Part shown: one piece after another, positions 1 to 7,655 of the stretch | Numbering within the stretch: the stretch's first letter is position 1 | Layout of the letters: each line of letters begins with the position of its first letter | Assembly (NCBI GenBank): GCA_011051815.1 | Contig: DRKK01000193.1 | Coordinates: 1-7,655 of the forward strand | Direction: 5' to 3' | Length of the DNA: 7,655 nucleotides | Source of the DNA: Sphingomonadales bacterium | Lineage (GTDB): Bacteria > Pseudomonadota > Alphaproteobacteria > Sphingomonadales > Emcibacteraceae | Translations under genes and position numbers: made by a program | Notes under the pieces: generated by a model | The model's database searches: none | Seen by the model: the letters and a program-made list of their open reading frames with translations, nothing else | What the model was told of the DNA's origin: nothing

Positions 1-3000
1 GCCCGTATTTTTGGCCCCATGAAGGACTATGAATGTCTGTGCGGCAAATATAAACGCATGAAATATCGCGGGATTACCTGTGAAAAATGCGGCGTGGAAG
101 TAACGCTCAGCAAGGTGCGCCGGGACCGCATGGGTCATATCGACCTTGCCGCCCCAGTGGCTCATATCTGGTTCCTGAAATCCCTGCCCAGCCGTATTGG
201 TCTGGTGCTGGATATGACGCTCAAGGATCTGGAACGGGTTCTGTATTTTGAATATTTCATTGTGACCGAGCCGGGCCTGACATCCTTGAAGATGAATCAG
301 CTTTTGTCGGAAGATGAATATACCAAAGCGCAGGAAGAATTCGGTGATGACAGCTTTACCGCTGCTATCGGGGCCGAGGCTATCAAGGTTCTTCTGGAAA
401 ATGTTGATTTGGAACAGGAACAGGCTGATCTGCGTAAAGAACTGGCTGAAACCAAGTCAGAGCTGAAACCAAAGAAGATCGTCAAGCGCCTGAAGGTGAT
501 TGAAGGTTTCATTGAATCAGACAATCGTCCCGAATGGATGATCCTTGACATTCTGCCGGTTATTCCGCCGGAGCTGCGCCCGTTGGTGCCGCTGGACGGG
601 GGCCGTTTTGCCACCTCTGACCTGAACGATCTGTATCGCCGGGTGATCAACCGGAACAATCGCCTTAAACGGCTGATTGAGCTGCGCGCGCCGGATATTA
701 TTGTCCGTAACGAAAAGCGTATGTTGCAGGAGGCTGTTGATGCGTTGTTTGACAATGGCAGGCGTGGACGGGTTATTACGGGCGGTAACAAGCGCCCGTT
801 GAAATCTTTGTCCGATATGCTCAAAGGCAAGCAGGGCCGTTTCCGTCAGAATCTGCTGGGTAAGCGGGTTGACTATTCCGGCCGTTCCGTGATTGTGGTT
901 GGGCCTGACCTATTGTTGCATCAATGCGGGTTGCCCAAGAAAATGGCGCTGGAACTGTTCAAGCCGTTCATCTATGCACGCCTTGACAAGCTGGGCATTG
1001 CCACAACCATTAAGCAGGCCAAGAAGCTGGTGGAAAAAGAACGGCGTGAGGTCTGGGACGTATTGGATGTGGTCATTCGCGAACATCCGATCCTGCTTAA
1101 CCGTGCGCCGACCCTCCATAGGTTGGGGATTCAGGCCTTTGAACCGGTATTGATCGAAGGGAAAGCCATTCAGCTTCATCCGTTGGTTTGTGCGGCGTTT
1201 AATGCTGACTTTGACGGCGACCAAATGGCTGTTCATGTGCCGCTGAGCCTTGAATCACAGCTGGAAGCCCGGGTTCTGATGATGTCAACCAATAACATCC
1301 TCAGTCCCTCCAACGGCAAGCCGATTATCGTGCCGTCGCAGGATATTATTCTGGGGCTCTATTATATCACATTGGATAAAGTTGGTGAGCCGGGCGAAGG
1401 CATGGCTTTCGCTGATATGGAAGAAATTGAGCAGGCTCTGTTCAATAAAACCATCACGCTTCACTCAAAGATTACCGCCCGGTATCATACGGTGGACGCG
1501 GACTTCAATCCTATTGTTCAGCGGGTGGAAAGTACGGCTGGCCGGATGTTGCTGGCCAACCATCTGCCGAAACATCCTAACATCAGTTTTGATCTGATCA
1601 ACCGTAACCTGACCAAGAAAGACATCTCCAATATCATTGATATTGTTTACCGTCATGCGGGCCAGAAGAAAACGGTTCTGTTTGCCGATGGCATCATGCG
1701 CCTTGGATTCAAGGAAGCCTGTAATGCGGGGATTTCCTTTGGTAAGGATGATATGATCATTCCGGATGCCAAGGAAGGCATGATTGAGGAAACCACCGCC
1801 GCTGTGAAGGAATTTGAAGCCCAGTATAATCAGGGCCTGATCACGCAGGGTGAAAAATACAATAAGGTGGTTGATGCCTGGTCACAATGTACTGACAAGG
1901 TGGCCGATGCCATGATGGCGGAGATTTCCAAAACCGGCGTTGATGAAAATGGCCGGACGCTGGATATTAACTCCATCTATATGATGGCTGATTCTGGCGC
2001 TCGTGGTTCTGCGGCTCAGATGAAACAGCTGGCCGGAATGCGCGGTCTGATGGCGAAACCATCTGGCGAGATCATTGAAAAGCCGATTATTTCCAACTTT
2101 AAAGAGGGCCTTAGCGTTCTTGAATATTTTAACTCCACCCATGGGGCGCGTAAGGGCCTTGCGGATACGGCGTTGAAAACGGCTAACTCCGGGTATCTAA
2201 CCCGCCGTCTTGTGGATGTGTCACAGGATTGTGTCACGGTCGAGGAAGATTGCGGCACGTTGGAAGGCATTGATATTTCAGAAGTGGCTGATGGCGGTGA
2301 CGTGACGGTAACCTTGGGTGAGCGTATTCTTGGTCGTTGTTCGGCCGTGGATATTGCGGACCCTGTGAGCGGTGACGTGATTGTTAAAGCCGGGGATCAT
2401 CTGGACGAAAAGGCCGTGGAAATTGTCGAAAAGGCCGGTGTGGCCATCGTCAAGGTCCGGTCTGCCCTGACCTGTGAAACCCGTAGCGGGATCTGCTGTA
2501 AATGCTATGGCCGTGACCTGGCGCGCGGTATTCCGGTTAACCTGGGTGAATCCGTTGGTGTTGTGGCGGCCCAGTCCATTGGGGAGCCGGGAACACAGCT
2601 TACCATGCGGACGTTCCATATTGGCGGTACGGCGTCGTCTGTGTCTGAACAGTCAACCCACGAAGCCTCCCATGATGGTAAAGTCAAACTGCTGAACCGG
2701 AATGTGGTTACCGATTCAAAAGGTCGCCTTGTGGTCATGAGCCGTAATATGGAAGTGGTTATCGTCGATGACGAAGGTCGCGAGCGGGTAACCTATAAGG
2801 TTCCGTTCGGCTCCCATCTGATCAAGGATGAGGGTGAGGCAGTTGGTCACGGTGACAAGCTGGTGGAATGGGATCCCTATACCCTGCCGATCATTACGGA
2901 GCGCGGTGGTATTGCCCGTTATGTTGATTTGCTGGAAGGGGTGTCTATCAGTGAAACCGTGGATGAAGCCACGGGTATTTCCAGCCGGGTCGTTATTGAC

Positions 3001-4023
3001 TGGCGTTCACAGCCCAAGGGTGCTGACCTGCGTCCGCGTATCACACTGCGTGATGACAAGGATGAGGTCATCGAATTGGCCAATGGAACTGAAGCCCGCT
3101 ATTTCATGTCGGTTGGTGCCATTCTGTCGGTTAATGACGGGGACGAGGTCCATGCCGGGGATGTGGTTGCCCGTATCCCGCGTGAAGCGTCCAAAACCAA
3201 GGATATTACCGGTGGTCTGCCGCGGGTTGCGGAATTGTTTGAAGCCCGCCGCCCCAAAGATCACGCGGTCATTGCCGAGGTTGATGGTTATGTGGAATTT
3301 GGCCGGGATTACAAGAACAAGCGCCGTATCAGCATCCGTCCAAAGGATGAAGATCAGGATCCGGTAGAATATCTGATCGCCAAGGGTAAACATATTTCCG
3401 TTCAGGAAGGTGACTTTATCCGGCGCGGTGAATATCTGATTGACGGTAATCCCGCCCCTCATGATATTCTAAAAACCATGGGTATTGAGGCACTGGCCAA
3501 TTATCTTGTGGATGAAGTTCAGGATGTTTACCGGCTTCAGGGTGTGGGCATCAATGACAAACATATCGAAGTGATTGTGCGTCAGATGTTGCAAAAGGTT
3601 GAGATTACCTCATCCGGTGAAAGTACCTTCCTTTTAGGTGAACAGGTTGACCGCGAGGAATTCGATGAGTCCAACCGGAAGCTGGAAGCAGCCGGTCGCC
3701 TGCCGGCCAAGGGCGAGCCAATCCTGCTGGGTATTACCAAAGCGTCCTTGCAGACACGCTCGTTTATTTCTGCGGCATCGTTCCAGGAAACAACCCGCGT
3801 TCTGACCGAGGCCGCTGTGGCCGGTAAGAGCGATCATCTGATCGGTCTGAAGGAAAATGTCATTGTGGGTCGTTTGATCCCCGCAGGCACTGGGTCTAAG
3901 ATGCAGGAATTCCGCAATATTGCCAAACAGCGTGATGATAAAATCATGGCTGAGGGCAAGCCGGAAACGGATATATTGTCTTCTGTGAATGACGACTCAG
4001 TGAAGCCCGCAGAATCAGCCTGA
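1..4023 (+). CDS. rpoC: RNA polymerase subunit beta' (5' partial)
   Basis: Catalytic beta' subunit of DNA-dependent RNA polymerase. The reading frame is open from base 1, where the codons before the first ATG (base 19) read ARIFGP, part of the conserved RpoC N-terminus. That ATG is therefore internal, and about 58 residues are missing by comparison with E. coli RpoC. Counting from base 1 (1340 aa visible): N-terminal zinc-ribbon cysteines at residues 12, 14, 27 and 30; switch-2 region [20 protein letters not shown] from about 276; active-site NADFDGD at 401-407 (bases 1201-1221), whose three Asp residues bind catalytic Mg; bridge helix around 716-740; second zinc site with Cys codons at 2251, 2473, 2494 and 2503; trigger loop from about 861 ([16 protein letters not shown]) with the catalytic His codon at 2617. 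A long trigger-loop insertion (about 2635-3180), the SI3 type of proteobacteria, precedes the conserved [20 protein letters not shown]. The inferred full length of about 1398 aa is normal. Followed by a hairpin and an intrinsic terminator. Confidence 0.99.
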   Translation, partial: ARIFGPMKDYECLCGKYKRMKYRGITCEKCGVEVTLSKVRRDRMGHIDLAAPVAHIWFLKSLPSRIGLVLDMTLKDLERVLYFEYFIVTEPGLTSLKMNQLLSEDEYTKAQEEFGDDSFTAAIGAEAIKVLLENVDLEQEQADLRKELAETKSELKPKKIVKRLKVIEGFIESDNRPEWMILDILPVIPPELRPLVPLDGGRFATSDLNDLYRRVINRNNRLKRLIELRAPDIIVRNEKRMLQEAVDALFDNGRRGRVITGGNKRPLKSLSDMLKGKQGRFRQNLLGKRVDYSGRSVIVVGPDLLLHQCGLPKKMALELFKPFIYARLDKLGIATTIKQAKKLVEKERREVWDVLDVVIREHPILLNRAPTLHRLGIQAFEPVLIEGKAIQLHPLVCAAFNADFDGDQMAVHVPLSLESQLEARVLMMSTNNILSPSNGKPIIVPSQDIILGLYYITLDKVGEPGEGMAFADMEEIEQALFNKTITLHSKITARYHTVDADFNPIVQRVESTAGRMLLANHLPKHPNISFDLINRNLTKKDISNIIDIVYRHAGQKKTVLFADGIMRLGFKEACNAGISFGKDDMIIPDAKEGMIEETTAAVKEFEAQYNQGLITQGEKYNKVVDAWSQCTDKVADAMMAEISKTGVDENGRTLDINSIYMMADSGARGSAAQMKQLAGMRGLMAKPSGEIIEKPIISNFKEGLSVLEYFNSTHGARKGLADTALKTANSGYLTRRLVDVSQDCVTVEEDCGTLEGIDISEVADGGDVTVTLGERILGRCSAVDIADPVSGDVIVKAGDHLDEKAVEIVEKAGVAIVKVRSALTCETRSGICCKCYGRDLARGIPVNLGESVGVVAAQSIGEPGTQLTMRTFHIGGTASSVSEQSTHEASHDGKVKLLNRNVVTDSKGRLVVMSRNMEVVIVDDEGRERVTYKVPFGSHLIKDEGEAVGHGDKLVEWDPYTLPIITERGGIARYVDLLEGVSISETVDEATGISSRVVIDWRSQPKGADLRPRITLRDDKDEVIELANGTEARYFMSVGAILSVNDGDEVHAGDVVARIPREASKTKDITGGLPRVAELFEARRPKDHAVIAEVDGYVEFGRDYKNKRRISIRPKDEDQDPVEYLIAKGKHISVQEGDFIRRGEYLIDGNPAPHDILKTMGIEALANYLVDEVQDVYRLQGVGINDKHIEVIVRQMLQKVEITSSGESTFLLGEQVDREEFDESNRKLEAAGRLPAKGEPILLGITKASLQTRSFISAASFQETTRVLTEAAVAGKSDHLIGLKENVIVGRLIPAGTGSKMQEFRNIAKQRDDKIMAEGKPETDILSSVNDDSVKPAESA

Positions 4024-4035
4024 TCGGCGAACAGT

Positions 4036-4074
4036 CCGCCGGAATGACATGAATTTGAAAGATCATTCGGGCGG
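4036..4074 (+). other. Long imperfect hairpin in the rpoC 3' UTR
   Basis: Twelve bases after the rpoC stop codon, 4036-4047 pairs with 4063-4074 over 12 positions with a single G-G mismatch (4041 against 4069), leaving a 15-nt loop. No T tract follows, so it is not an intrinsic terminator by itself; the real terminator begins 17 bases further on. It may stabilise or mark the 3' end of the rpoBC mRNA, or be an RNase processing site. The pairing is seen in the sequence; the role is inference. Confidence 0.6.
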
Positions 4075-4090
4075 TTAAGATATAAAATGA

Positions 4091-4130
4091 GGCCGGAAGA
4101 GCAGTTTATGCTGATTTTCCGGCCTTTTTT
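4091..4130 (+). terminator. Intrinsic terminator downstream of rpoC
   Basis: A perfect 8-bp GC-rich stem (GGCCGGAA at 4091-4098 with TTCCGGCC at 4117-4124) is followed directly by six T (4125-4130). Inside the loop, AGCA (4100-4103) can pair with TGCT (4109-4112) around GTTTA, lengthening the structure. This is a textbook Rho-independent terminator and should end the rpoBC transcript 68 bases after the rpoC stop. It is the main reason to treat rpsL and the genes after it as a separate transcription unit, although read-through is possible. Confidence 0.88.
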
Positions 4131-4181
4131 CATGAAAAATGCGCGGCTTTCAAGCTTCTGACAGGGGATGGTAAATTTTGC

Positions 4182-4210
4182 TTGACTGTTTATATAACCC
4201 TACATAGTAT
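4182..4210 (+). promoter_or_regulatory. Sigma70-type promoter of the str operon
   Basis: TTGACT at 4182-4187 (5 of 6 to the -35 consensus), a 17-base spacer, and TAGTAT at 4205-4210 (4 of 6 to the -10 consensus). Upstream, 4171-4180 is A/T-rich and could help as an UP-like element. The bases after the -10 are GCGC (4211-4214), a GC-rich discriminator of the kind found at stringently controlled ribosomal promoters. The start of transcription is expected near 4217. It lies just after the rpoC terminator and points at rpsL. The match is seen; use and growth-rate control are inferred. Confidence 0.75.
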
Positions 4211-4305
4211 GCGCTCACTCTTTGAGGTCAGGTGGTAGACAAAACAGTCTAAACGCTGTGCCTAAAAGCTCAGAGAACGAAAAATTTAGGAATTTTGCGG
4301 ATAGC

Positions 4306-4339
4306 CAGAACAGGTTAGGCCTGTTCTGCTGTTTTTTTT
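4306..4339 (+). terminator. Terminator-like hairpin inside the rpsL leader
   Basis: CAGAACAGG (4306-4314) pairs perfectly with CCTGTTCTG (4320-4328) around the 5-nt loop TTAGG. Three bases (CTG) separate the stem from eight consecutive T (4332-4339). It sits between the predicted promoter and rpsL, 61 bases before the rpsL ATG, so if it works it would release a transcript of about 120 nt and reduce expression of rpsL, rpsG and fusA. The 3-base offset and the five A/T pairs in the stem make it weaker than the rpoC terminator. This suits partial, conditional termination, but that is inference. Confidence 0.65.
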
Positions 4340-4387
4340 ATGAAAAACGGGCCGTCCGCTTTGTTGTACGCATTGTAAAATGAGACG

Positions 4388-4394
4388 TTAAGGA
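4388..4394 (+). promoter_or_regulatory. rpsL ribosome binding site
   Basis: TTAAGGA ends 6 bases before the ATG at 4401 and is a good complement to the 3' end of 16S rRNA. It supports this start codon. Confidence 0.8.
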
Positions 4395-4400
4395 ATTAAG

Positions 4401-4772
4401 ATGCCGACAATTAACCAGTTGGTTCGTAAACCACGGAAAGACAAGCCGGTCCGTAACAAGGTACCTGCTTTGGAAGCATGTCCGCAAAAACGCGGCGTAT
4501 GTACACGTGTTTATACGACAACACCAAAAAAACCTAACTCCGCCCTGCGTAAGGTTGCCCGTGTGCGCCTGACCAACGGGTTTGAGGTTACAAGTTACAT
4601 TCCGGGCGAAGGCCATAACCTCCAGGAGCATAGCGTTGTGCTGATCCGCGGTGGTCGTGTTAAGGATTTGCCCGGTGTTCGTTATCATGTGCTTCGGGGT
4701 GTTTTGGATACGCAGGGTGTATCTGATCGCCGTCAAAGTCGTTCTAAATATGGTACCAAGCGTCCCAAATAA
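4401..4772 (+). CDS. rpsL: 30S ribosomal protein S12
   Basis: S12 sits at the decoding centre of the 30S subunit and controls tRNA-selection accuracy. The 123-aa product has the normal length and near-universal S12 sequence, starting [12 protein letters not shown] and ending SKYGTKRPK. The streptomycin-related loops are intact: [12 protein letters not shown] with Lys43 and Lys44, and [14 protein letters not shown] with Lys88. Both classic resistance positions (43 and 88) hold Lys, so the allele looks streptomycin-sensitive. Asp89 matches the residue that RimO methylthiolates in E. coli; whether that occurs here is unknown. The start follows a good Shine-Dalgarno. It is the first gene of the str operon, and its TAA overlaps the rpsG ribosome binding site. 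Confidence 0.99.
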   Translation: MPTINQLVRKPRKDKPVRNKVPALEACPQKRGVCTRVYTTTPKKPNSALRKVARVRLTNGFEVTSYIPGEGHNLQEHSVVLIRGGRVKDLPGVRYHVLRGVLDTQGVSDRRQSRSKYGTKRPK

Positions 4773-4783
4773 GGATATAAGAT

Positions 4784-5254
4784 ATGTCGCGTCGTCACGC
4801 TGCTGAGAAACGTAAAGTTCTTCCAGATCCCAAATTCGGTGATCTCATTCTGACTAAATTTATCAACAACCTGATGGTTGATGGTAAGAAATCCACGGCC
4901 GAGCGCATCGTTTATGGTGCGCTTGAAATGGTCAAGAGCAAATCAGGTCAGGATCCTATCGAAGTATTTCACCAGTCCCTGAGCAATATCAAGCCTGCGG
5001 TTGAGGTTAAATCCCGCCGGGTTGGTGGTGCGACTTATCAGGTGCCGATCGAAGTGCGTGCCGACCGGGCGCAGGCTTTGGCCATTCGCTGGTTGATTGA
5101 CATGTCCCGCAAGCGTAACGAAAACACCATGACCGAACGTCTGGCCGGTGAGCTTCTTGATGCGCTGAACAATCGTGGCGCGTCTGTGAAAAAACGCGAA
5201 GACACACATAAAATGGCGGATGCGAATAAAGCATTCTCCCATTATCGCTGGTAG
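4784..5254 (+). CDS. rpsG: 30S ribosomal protein S7
   Basis: S7 is a primary 16S rRNA-binding protein that nucleates assembly of the 30S head and lies near the E and P sites. The 156-aa product has the standard length and conserved blocks: [10 protein letters not shown] at the start, [15 protein letters not shown] (about 26-40), a central [15 protein letters not shown], and NKAFSHYRW at the C-terminus. The start is supported by AAGGA at 4771-4775, 8 bases upstream and overlapping the rpsL stop, so the two genes are probably translationally coupled. In E. coli S7 represses the str operon by binding a roughly 100-nt rpsL-rpsG spacer. The spacer here is 11 bases, so that site cannot exist in the same form. 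Confidence 0.99.
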   Translation: MSRRHAAEKRKVLPDPKFGDLILTKFINNLMVDGKKSTAERIVYGALEMVKSKSGQDPIEVFHQSLSNIKPAVEVKSRRVGGATYQVPIEVRADRAQALAIRWLIDMSRKRNENTMTERLAGELLDALNNRGASVKKREDTHKMADANKAFSHYRW

Positions 5255-5265
5255 CGGCAGGGTAT

Positions 5266-5278
5266 AGGGTTAAGACAG
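5266..5278 (+). promoter_or_regulatory. Weak fusA ribosome binding region
   Basis: The 24-base rpsG-fusA gap has no AGGAG-like core. The nearest candidates are AGGG (5266-5269, 9 bases from the ATG) and TAAGA (5271-5275, too close for normal spacing). The EF-G start is still clear from protein conservation, so initiation may rely on coupling to rpsG translation. That last point is inference. Confidence 0.4.
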
Positions 5279-7354
5279 ATGGCACGTATTACTCCATTAA
5301 AAGACTATCGCAACATTGGCATCATGGCCCATATTGATGCGGGCAAGACAACGACAACCGAACGTATCCTTTATTATACCGGTGTCAGTCATAAAATTGG
5401 TGAGGTCCATGACGGGGCTGCTACCATGGACTGGATGGAGCAGGAGCAGGAGCGGGGTATTACCATTACCTCTGCGGCGACCACATGTTTCTGGGATGGT
5501 TATCGGATCAATATCATTGATACCCCCGGTCACGTGGATTTCACCATTGAGGTAGAGCGGTCATTGCGCGTGCTTGACGGCGCGGTTGCAGTGTTTGATT
5601 CCGTTGCCGGTGTTGAGCCACAGTCCGAAACTGTCTGGCGTCAGGCCGACAAATATGATGTGCCGCGCATGTGTTTTGTCAACAAGATGGACCGTATGGG
5701 GGCCAACTTCTTCCGCTGTGTTGATATGATCAAGGAACGCCTTGGCTCCAATGCGTTGGTTATTCAATATCCTATTGGCTCGGAAGCTGATTATAAAGGT
5801 CATGTTGATCTGGTGAAAAATGTCGCCATCATCTGGGAAGATGAAGAAATGGGCGCCAATTACACCGAGGCCGAAATTCCAGCGGATATTGCTGATGATG
5901 TGGCCGCTTACCGTACCGAAATGATCGACATGGTGGTTGAGCTTGATGAAGCCGCCATGGAAGCCTATCTGGAGGGCGAGGAGCCTTCTGAGGAAACTTT
6001 GAAAAAATTGATCCGCAAGGGCACCATTGCCGGGGACTTTGTTCCTGTTCTGACCGGAACGGCTTTTAAGAATAAAGGCGTGCAAACTCTTTTGGATGCG
6101 GTTGTTGACTTCATGCCGTCACCGCTGGACATTAAAGATGTTGAAGGTGTGGCTGTTGACAGTGACGAGCCGATGACACGTGCGGCGTCTGATGATGAGC
6201 CTTTCTCTGCGCTGGCCTTTAAAGTAATGACCGACCCCTTTGTGGGTACCCTGACCTTTGCCCGGATTTATTCCGGCGTATTGGAAGCCGGGACCATGGT
6301 CACCAACTCCGTCAAGGGCCGGAAAGAAAAAGTGGGCCGGATGTTGCAAATGCACTCCAATTCCCGCGAAGATATTAAAGAAGCCCGTGCGGGCGATATT
6401 GTTGCGCTCTGTGGCTTGAAACAGACCACCACCGGGGATACGCTTTGTGCCAGTAACAAGCAGATCGTTCTGGAACGTATGGAATTTCCGGATCCGGTGA
6501 TTTCCGTAGCTGTTGAGCCTAAGACCAAGGCCGACCAGGAAAAGATGGGTATTGCCCTCAATCGTCTGGCACAGGAAGACCCGAGCTTCCGTGTCAAGTC
6601 TGATGAGGAAAGTGGCCAAACTGTGATTTCCGGCATGGGCGAGCTTCACCTTGATATTCTGGTGGATCGCATGAAGCGGGAATTCAATGTTGAAGCCAAC
6701 GTTGGGGCGCCGCAAGTGGCTTACCGTGAATCTATCGCCCGTGAAGTTGAAATTGATTATACCCATAAGAAACAATCTGGTGGGTCAGGTCAGTTTGCCC
6801 GGATTAAGATGATTGTAACACCTGGTGAGCGTGGAACCGGTATTGCGTTTAATGATGAGATCAAGGGCGGTAATATTCCCAAAGAATATATTCCCGGCGT
6901 TGAAAAAGGCATTAATGACATTGCCGCCAGCGGCGCGTTAATCGGCTTCCCGATCATTGACTTTAGCGTTCGCCTGATTGACGGGGCTTATCATGATGTT
7001 GATAGTTCTGTGTTGGCCTTTGAAATTGCCGGTCGTGCCGGTATGCGTGAGGCCGCGAAACAGGCAGGCATCAAAATTTTAGAACCCATGATGGATGTGG
7101 AAGTTGTTACACCGGAAGATTATATGGGCGATGTGATTGGTGACATATCTTCCCGTCGGGGCCAGATTTCAGGGTCTGAATCCCGGGGACCAAACACCGT
7201 AATTTCCGCAAAAGTGCCTCTGGCCAATATGTTTGGCTATGTGAATCAATTGCGGTCTTTCTCTCAGGGGCGGGCGACTTACTCTATGCAGTTTGATCAC
7301 TATGCCGAAGTACCCCAGAGCGAAGTGGAAAAAGTAAAAGAACAATTTGCGTAA
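5279..7354 (+). CDS. fusA: Translation elongation factor G
   Basis: EF-G is the cytoplasmic GTPase that moves tRNAs and mRNA through the ribosome after peptide transfer and, with RRF, splits ribosomes. The product is 691 aa, normal for the family. The GTPase domain shows AHIDAGKTT (P-loop, 17-25), RGITI (switch I, 59-63), DTPGH (81-85, with catalytic His85), NKMD (135-138) and the G5 loop TGTA (259-262). Domain II begins near 307 (EPFSALAFK), domain III near 403 ([13 protein letters not shown]), domain IV contains [10 protein letters not shown] (from 496) and the tip segment GAYHDVDSS with His572, and domain V begins near 601 ([12 protein letters not shown]) with [10 protein letters not shown]. 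There is no frameshift or missing motif. The start codon gives the expected [20 protein letters not shown]. It lies 24 bases after rpsG in the same operon. Confidence 0.99.
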   Translation: MARITPLKDYRNIGIMAHIDAGKTTTTERILYYTGVSHKIGEVHDGAATMDWMEQEQERGITITSAATTCFWDGYRINIIDTPGHVDFTIEVERSLRVLDGAVAVFDSVAGVEPQSETVWRQADKYDVPRMCFVNKMDRMGANFFRCVDMIKERLGSNALVIQYPIGSEADYKGHVDLVKNVAIIWEDEEMGANYTEAEIPADIADDVAAYRTEMIDMVVELDEAAMEAYLEGEEPSEETLKKLIRKGTIAGDFVPVLTGTAFKNKGVQTLLDAVVDFMPSPLDIKDVEGVAVDSDEPMTRAASDDEPFSALAFKVMTDPFVGTLTFARIYSGVLEAGTMVTNSVKGRKEKVGRMLQMHSNSREDIKEARAGDIVALCGLKQTTTGDTLCASNKQIVLERMEFPDPVISVAVEPKTKADQEKMGIALNRLAQEDPSFRVKSDEESGQTVISGMGELHLDILVDRMKREFNVEANVGAPQVAYRESIAREVEIDYTHKKQSGGSGQFARIKMIVTPGERGTGIAFNDEIKGGNIPKEYIPGVEKGINDIAASGALIGFPIIDFSVRLIDGAYHDVDSSVLAFEIAGRAGMREAAKQAGIKILEPMMDVEVVTPEDYMGDVIGDISSRRGQISGSESRGPNTVISAKVPLANMFGYVNQLRSFSQGRATYSMQFDHYAEVPQSEVEKVKEQFA

Positions 7355-7432
7355 CTGAATTTAATTTGAAACTAACTTTTCTCGTGAGGAAAAAGCGAGA
7401 CGCTTGAATATAAGTGAGAAGGACTTAAGACT

Positions 7433-7655
7433 ATGGCTAAAGAGAAATTTGAACGTAACAAGCCGCATTGTAACATCGGTACAATCGGGCATGTTGACCA
7501 CGGCAAGACGACGCTGACGGCCGCGATCACGAAAGTGCTTGCGGAAAGCGGCGGGGCAGAATTTGTCGATTTTGCAAATATCGACAAGGCACCGGAAGAA
7601 CGTGAGCGCGGTATCACGATCTCCACATCCCATGTTGAGTATGAAACAGAGAAGC
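7433..7655 (+). CDS. tuf: Translation elongation factor Tu (3' partial)
   Basis: EF-Tu carries aminoacyl-tRNA to the ribosomal A site as a GTP complex. Only the first 74 codons are present before the window ends; the full protein is normally about 395 aa. Translation from 7433 reads [20 protein letters not shown] and continues with the P-loop GHVDHGKTT (19-27), then [14 protein letters not shown] (50-63) with the switch I Thr62. The start is supported by AAGGA at 7419-7423, 9 bases upstream. Many alphaproteobacteria carry two tuf copies, so this could be either one; its place after fusA is the str-operon position. The 78-base gap from fusA holds only weak AT-rich inverted repeats and no convincing terminator or promoter. 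Confidence 0.98.
   Translation, partial: MAKEKFERNKPHCNIGTIGHVDHGKTTLTAAITKVLAESGGAEFVDFANIDKAPEERERGITISTSHVEYETEK

Larger units (their letters stand above)
4217..4400 (+). promoter_or_regulatory. rpsL 5' leader, candidate attenuator RNA
   Basis: The predicted leader is about 184 nt. Local structures are a 5-bp hairpin TAGAC/GTCTA (4236-4240 with 4247-4251, loop AAAACA), a 6-bp pair CCTAAA/TTTAGG (4261-4266 with 4285-4290, 18-nt loop), and a 9-bp terminator-like stem at 4306-4328. GCCTAA (4260-4265) could instead pair with TTAGGC (4315-4320), which covers the terminator loop and its closing base pair, so two exclusive folds are possible. I see no classical riboswitch and no convincing leader peptide. 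Attenuator-type rpsL leaders have, from memory, been proposed in Pseudomonas and Rickettsiales; whether this one is related is unknown. Confidence 0.5.

Noticed and set aside
297..830. Minus-strand 177-aa open frame opposite rpoC
   Set aside because: Low-complexity Ser/Arg-rich translation typical of an antisense shadow, fully inside conserved rpoC sequence.
2828..3367. Plus-strand 179-aa open frame in another phase of rpoC
   Set aside because: The conserved beta' sequence reads through the whole segment in the main frame, so this is an out-of-phase shadow.
4209..4238. ATG-started nine-codon frame (MRSLFEVRW)
   Set aside because: The ATG overlaps the -10 box and lies upstream of the predicted transcription start, so it would not be in the mRNA.
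4232..4252. Six-codon GTG mini-frame (VVDKTV) with GAGG 4 bases upstream as a possible leader peptide
   Set aside because: Spacing is tight, the peptide has no run of regulatory codons, and frames this short are common by chance.
4376..4381. TAAAAT as a second -10 close to rpsL
   Set aside because: No acceptable -35 at 16-18 bases upstream, and it would leave a leader of only about 13 nt.
4258..4383. GTG-started 41-codon open frame in the rpsL leader
   Set aside because: No Shine-Dalgarno before the GTG, it runs through the terminator hairpin and T tract (giving a Phe run), and the product resembles nothing known to me.
5561..6775. Two long minus-strand open frames (5561-6085 and 6119-6775) opposite fusA
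   Set aside because: They lie wholly inside the highly conserved EF-G gene, resemble no family I recognise, and follow from sense codon choice. No ribosome binding site or promoter pattern supports them.
7376..7400. Hairpins in the fusA-tuf gap (CTTTT/AAAAG and TCTCG/CGAGA)
   Set aside because: Short, overlapping alternatives with bulges or large loops and no T tract; not a supportable terminator.
7366..7414. TTGAAA and TATAAG in the fusA-tuf gap as a tuf promoter
   Set aside because: The two elements are 37 bases apart and neither has a partner at proper spacing.

Overview
The window is a stretch of core information-processing genes from what looks like an alphaproteobacterium of moderate GC content (roughly 50%, estimated by eye). 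The order is rpoC (5' end missing) - rpsL - rpsG - fusA - tuf (3' end missing), all on the + strand. This is the usual alphaproteobacterial junction between the rpoBC end of the L10/beta operon and the str operon. The S12 (123 aa), S7 (156 aa) and EF-G (691 aa) lengths and sequences fit that class, but I cannot name a genus.

Layout: bases 1-4023 encode nearly all of the RNA polymerase beta' subunit, lacking about 58 N-terminal residues. Bases 4024-4400 are the only long gene-free stretch (377 bases) and hold the main regulatory content. In order this comprises a long imperfect hairpin just after the rpoC stop (4036-4074), an intrinsic terminator (4091-4130), about 50 bases with nothing recognisable (4131-4181), a strong sigma70-type promoter (4182-4210), and a leader of about 184 nt to the rpsL start. 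That leader contains a second terminator-like hairpin with an 8-T tract (4306-4339), which could act as an attenuator. Then come rpsL (4401-4772), rpsG (4784-5254) and fusA (5279-7354), closely packed with gaps of 11 and 24 bases. A 78-base gap separates fusA from the start of tuf (7433 to the window end).

The genes work together in expression: beta' is the catalytic half of RNA polymerase, S12 and S7 are small-subunit proteins of the decoding centre and head, EF-G drives translocation and EF-Tu delivers aminoacyl-tRNA. The terminator-plus-promoter arrangement suggests the str genes are transcribed separately from rpoBC, possibly with leader-based control.

I found no mobile element, CRISPR array, tRNA, rRNA or unfamiliar gene system. 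The coding content is ordinary and highly conserved. What merits a second look is the rpoC-rpsL intergenic region.
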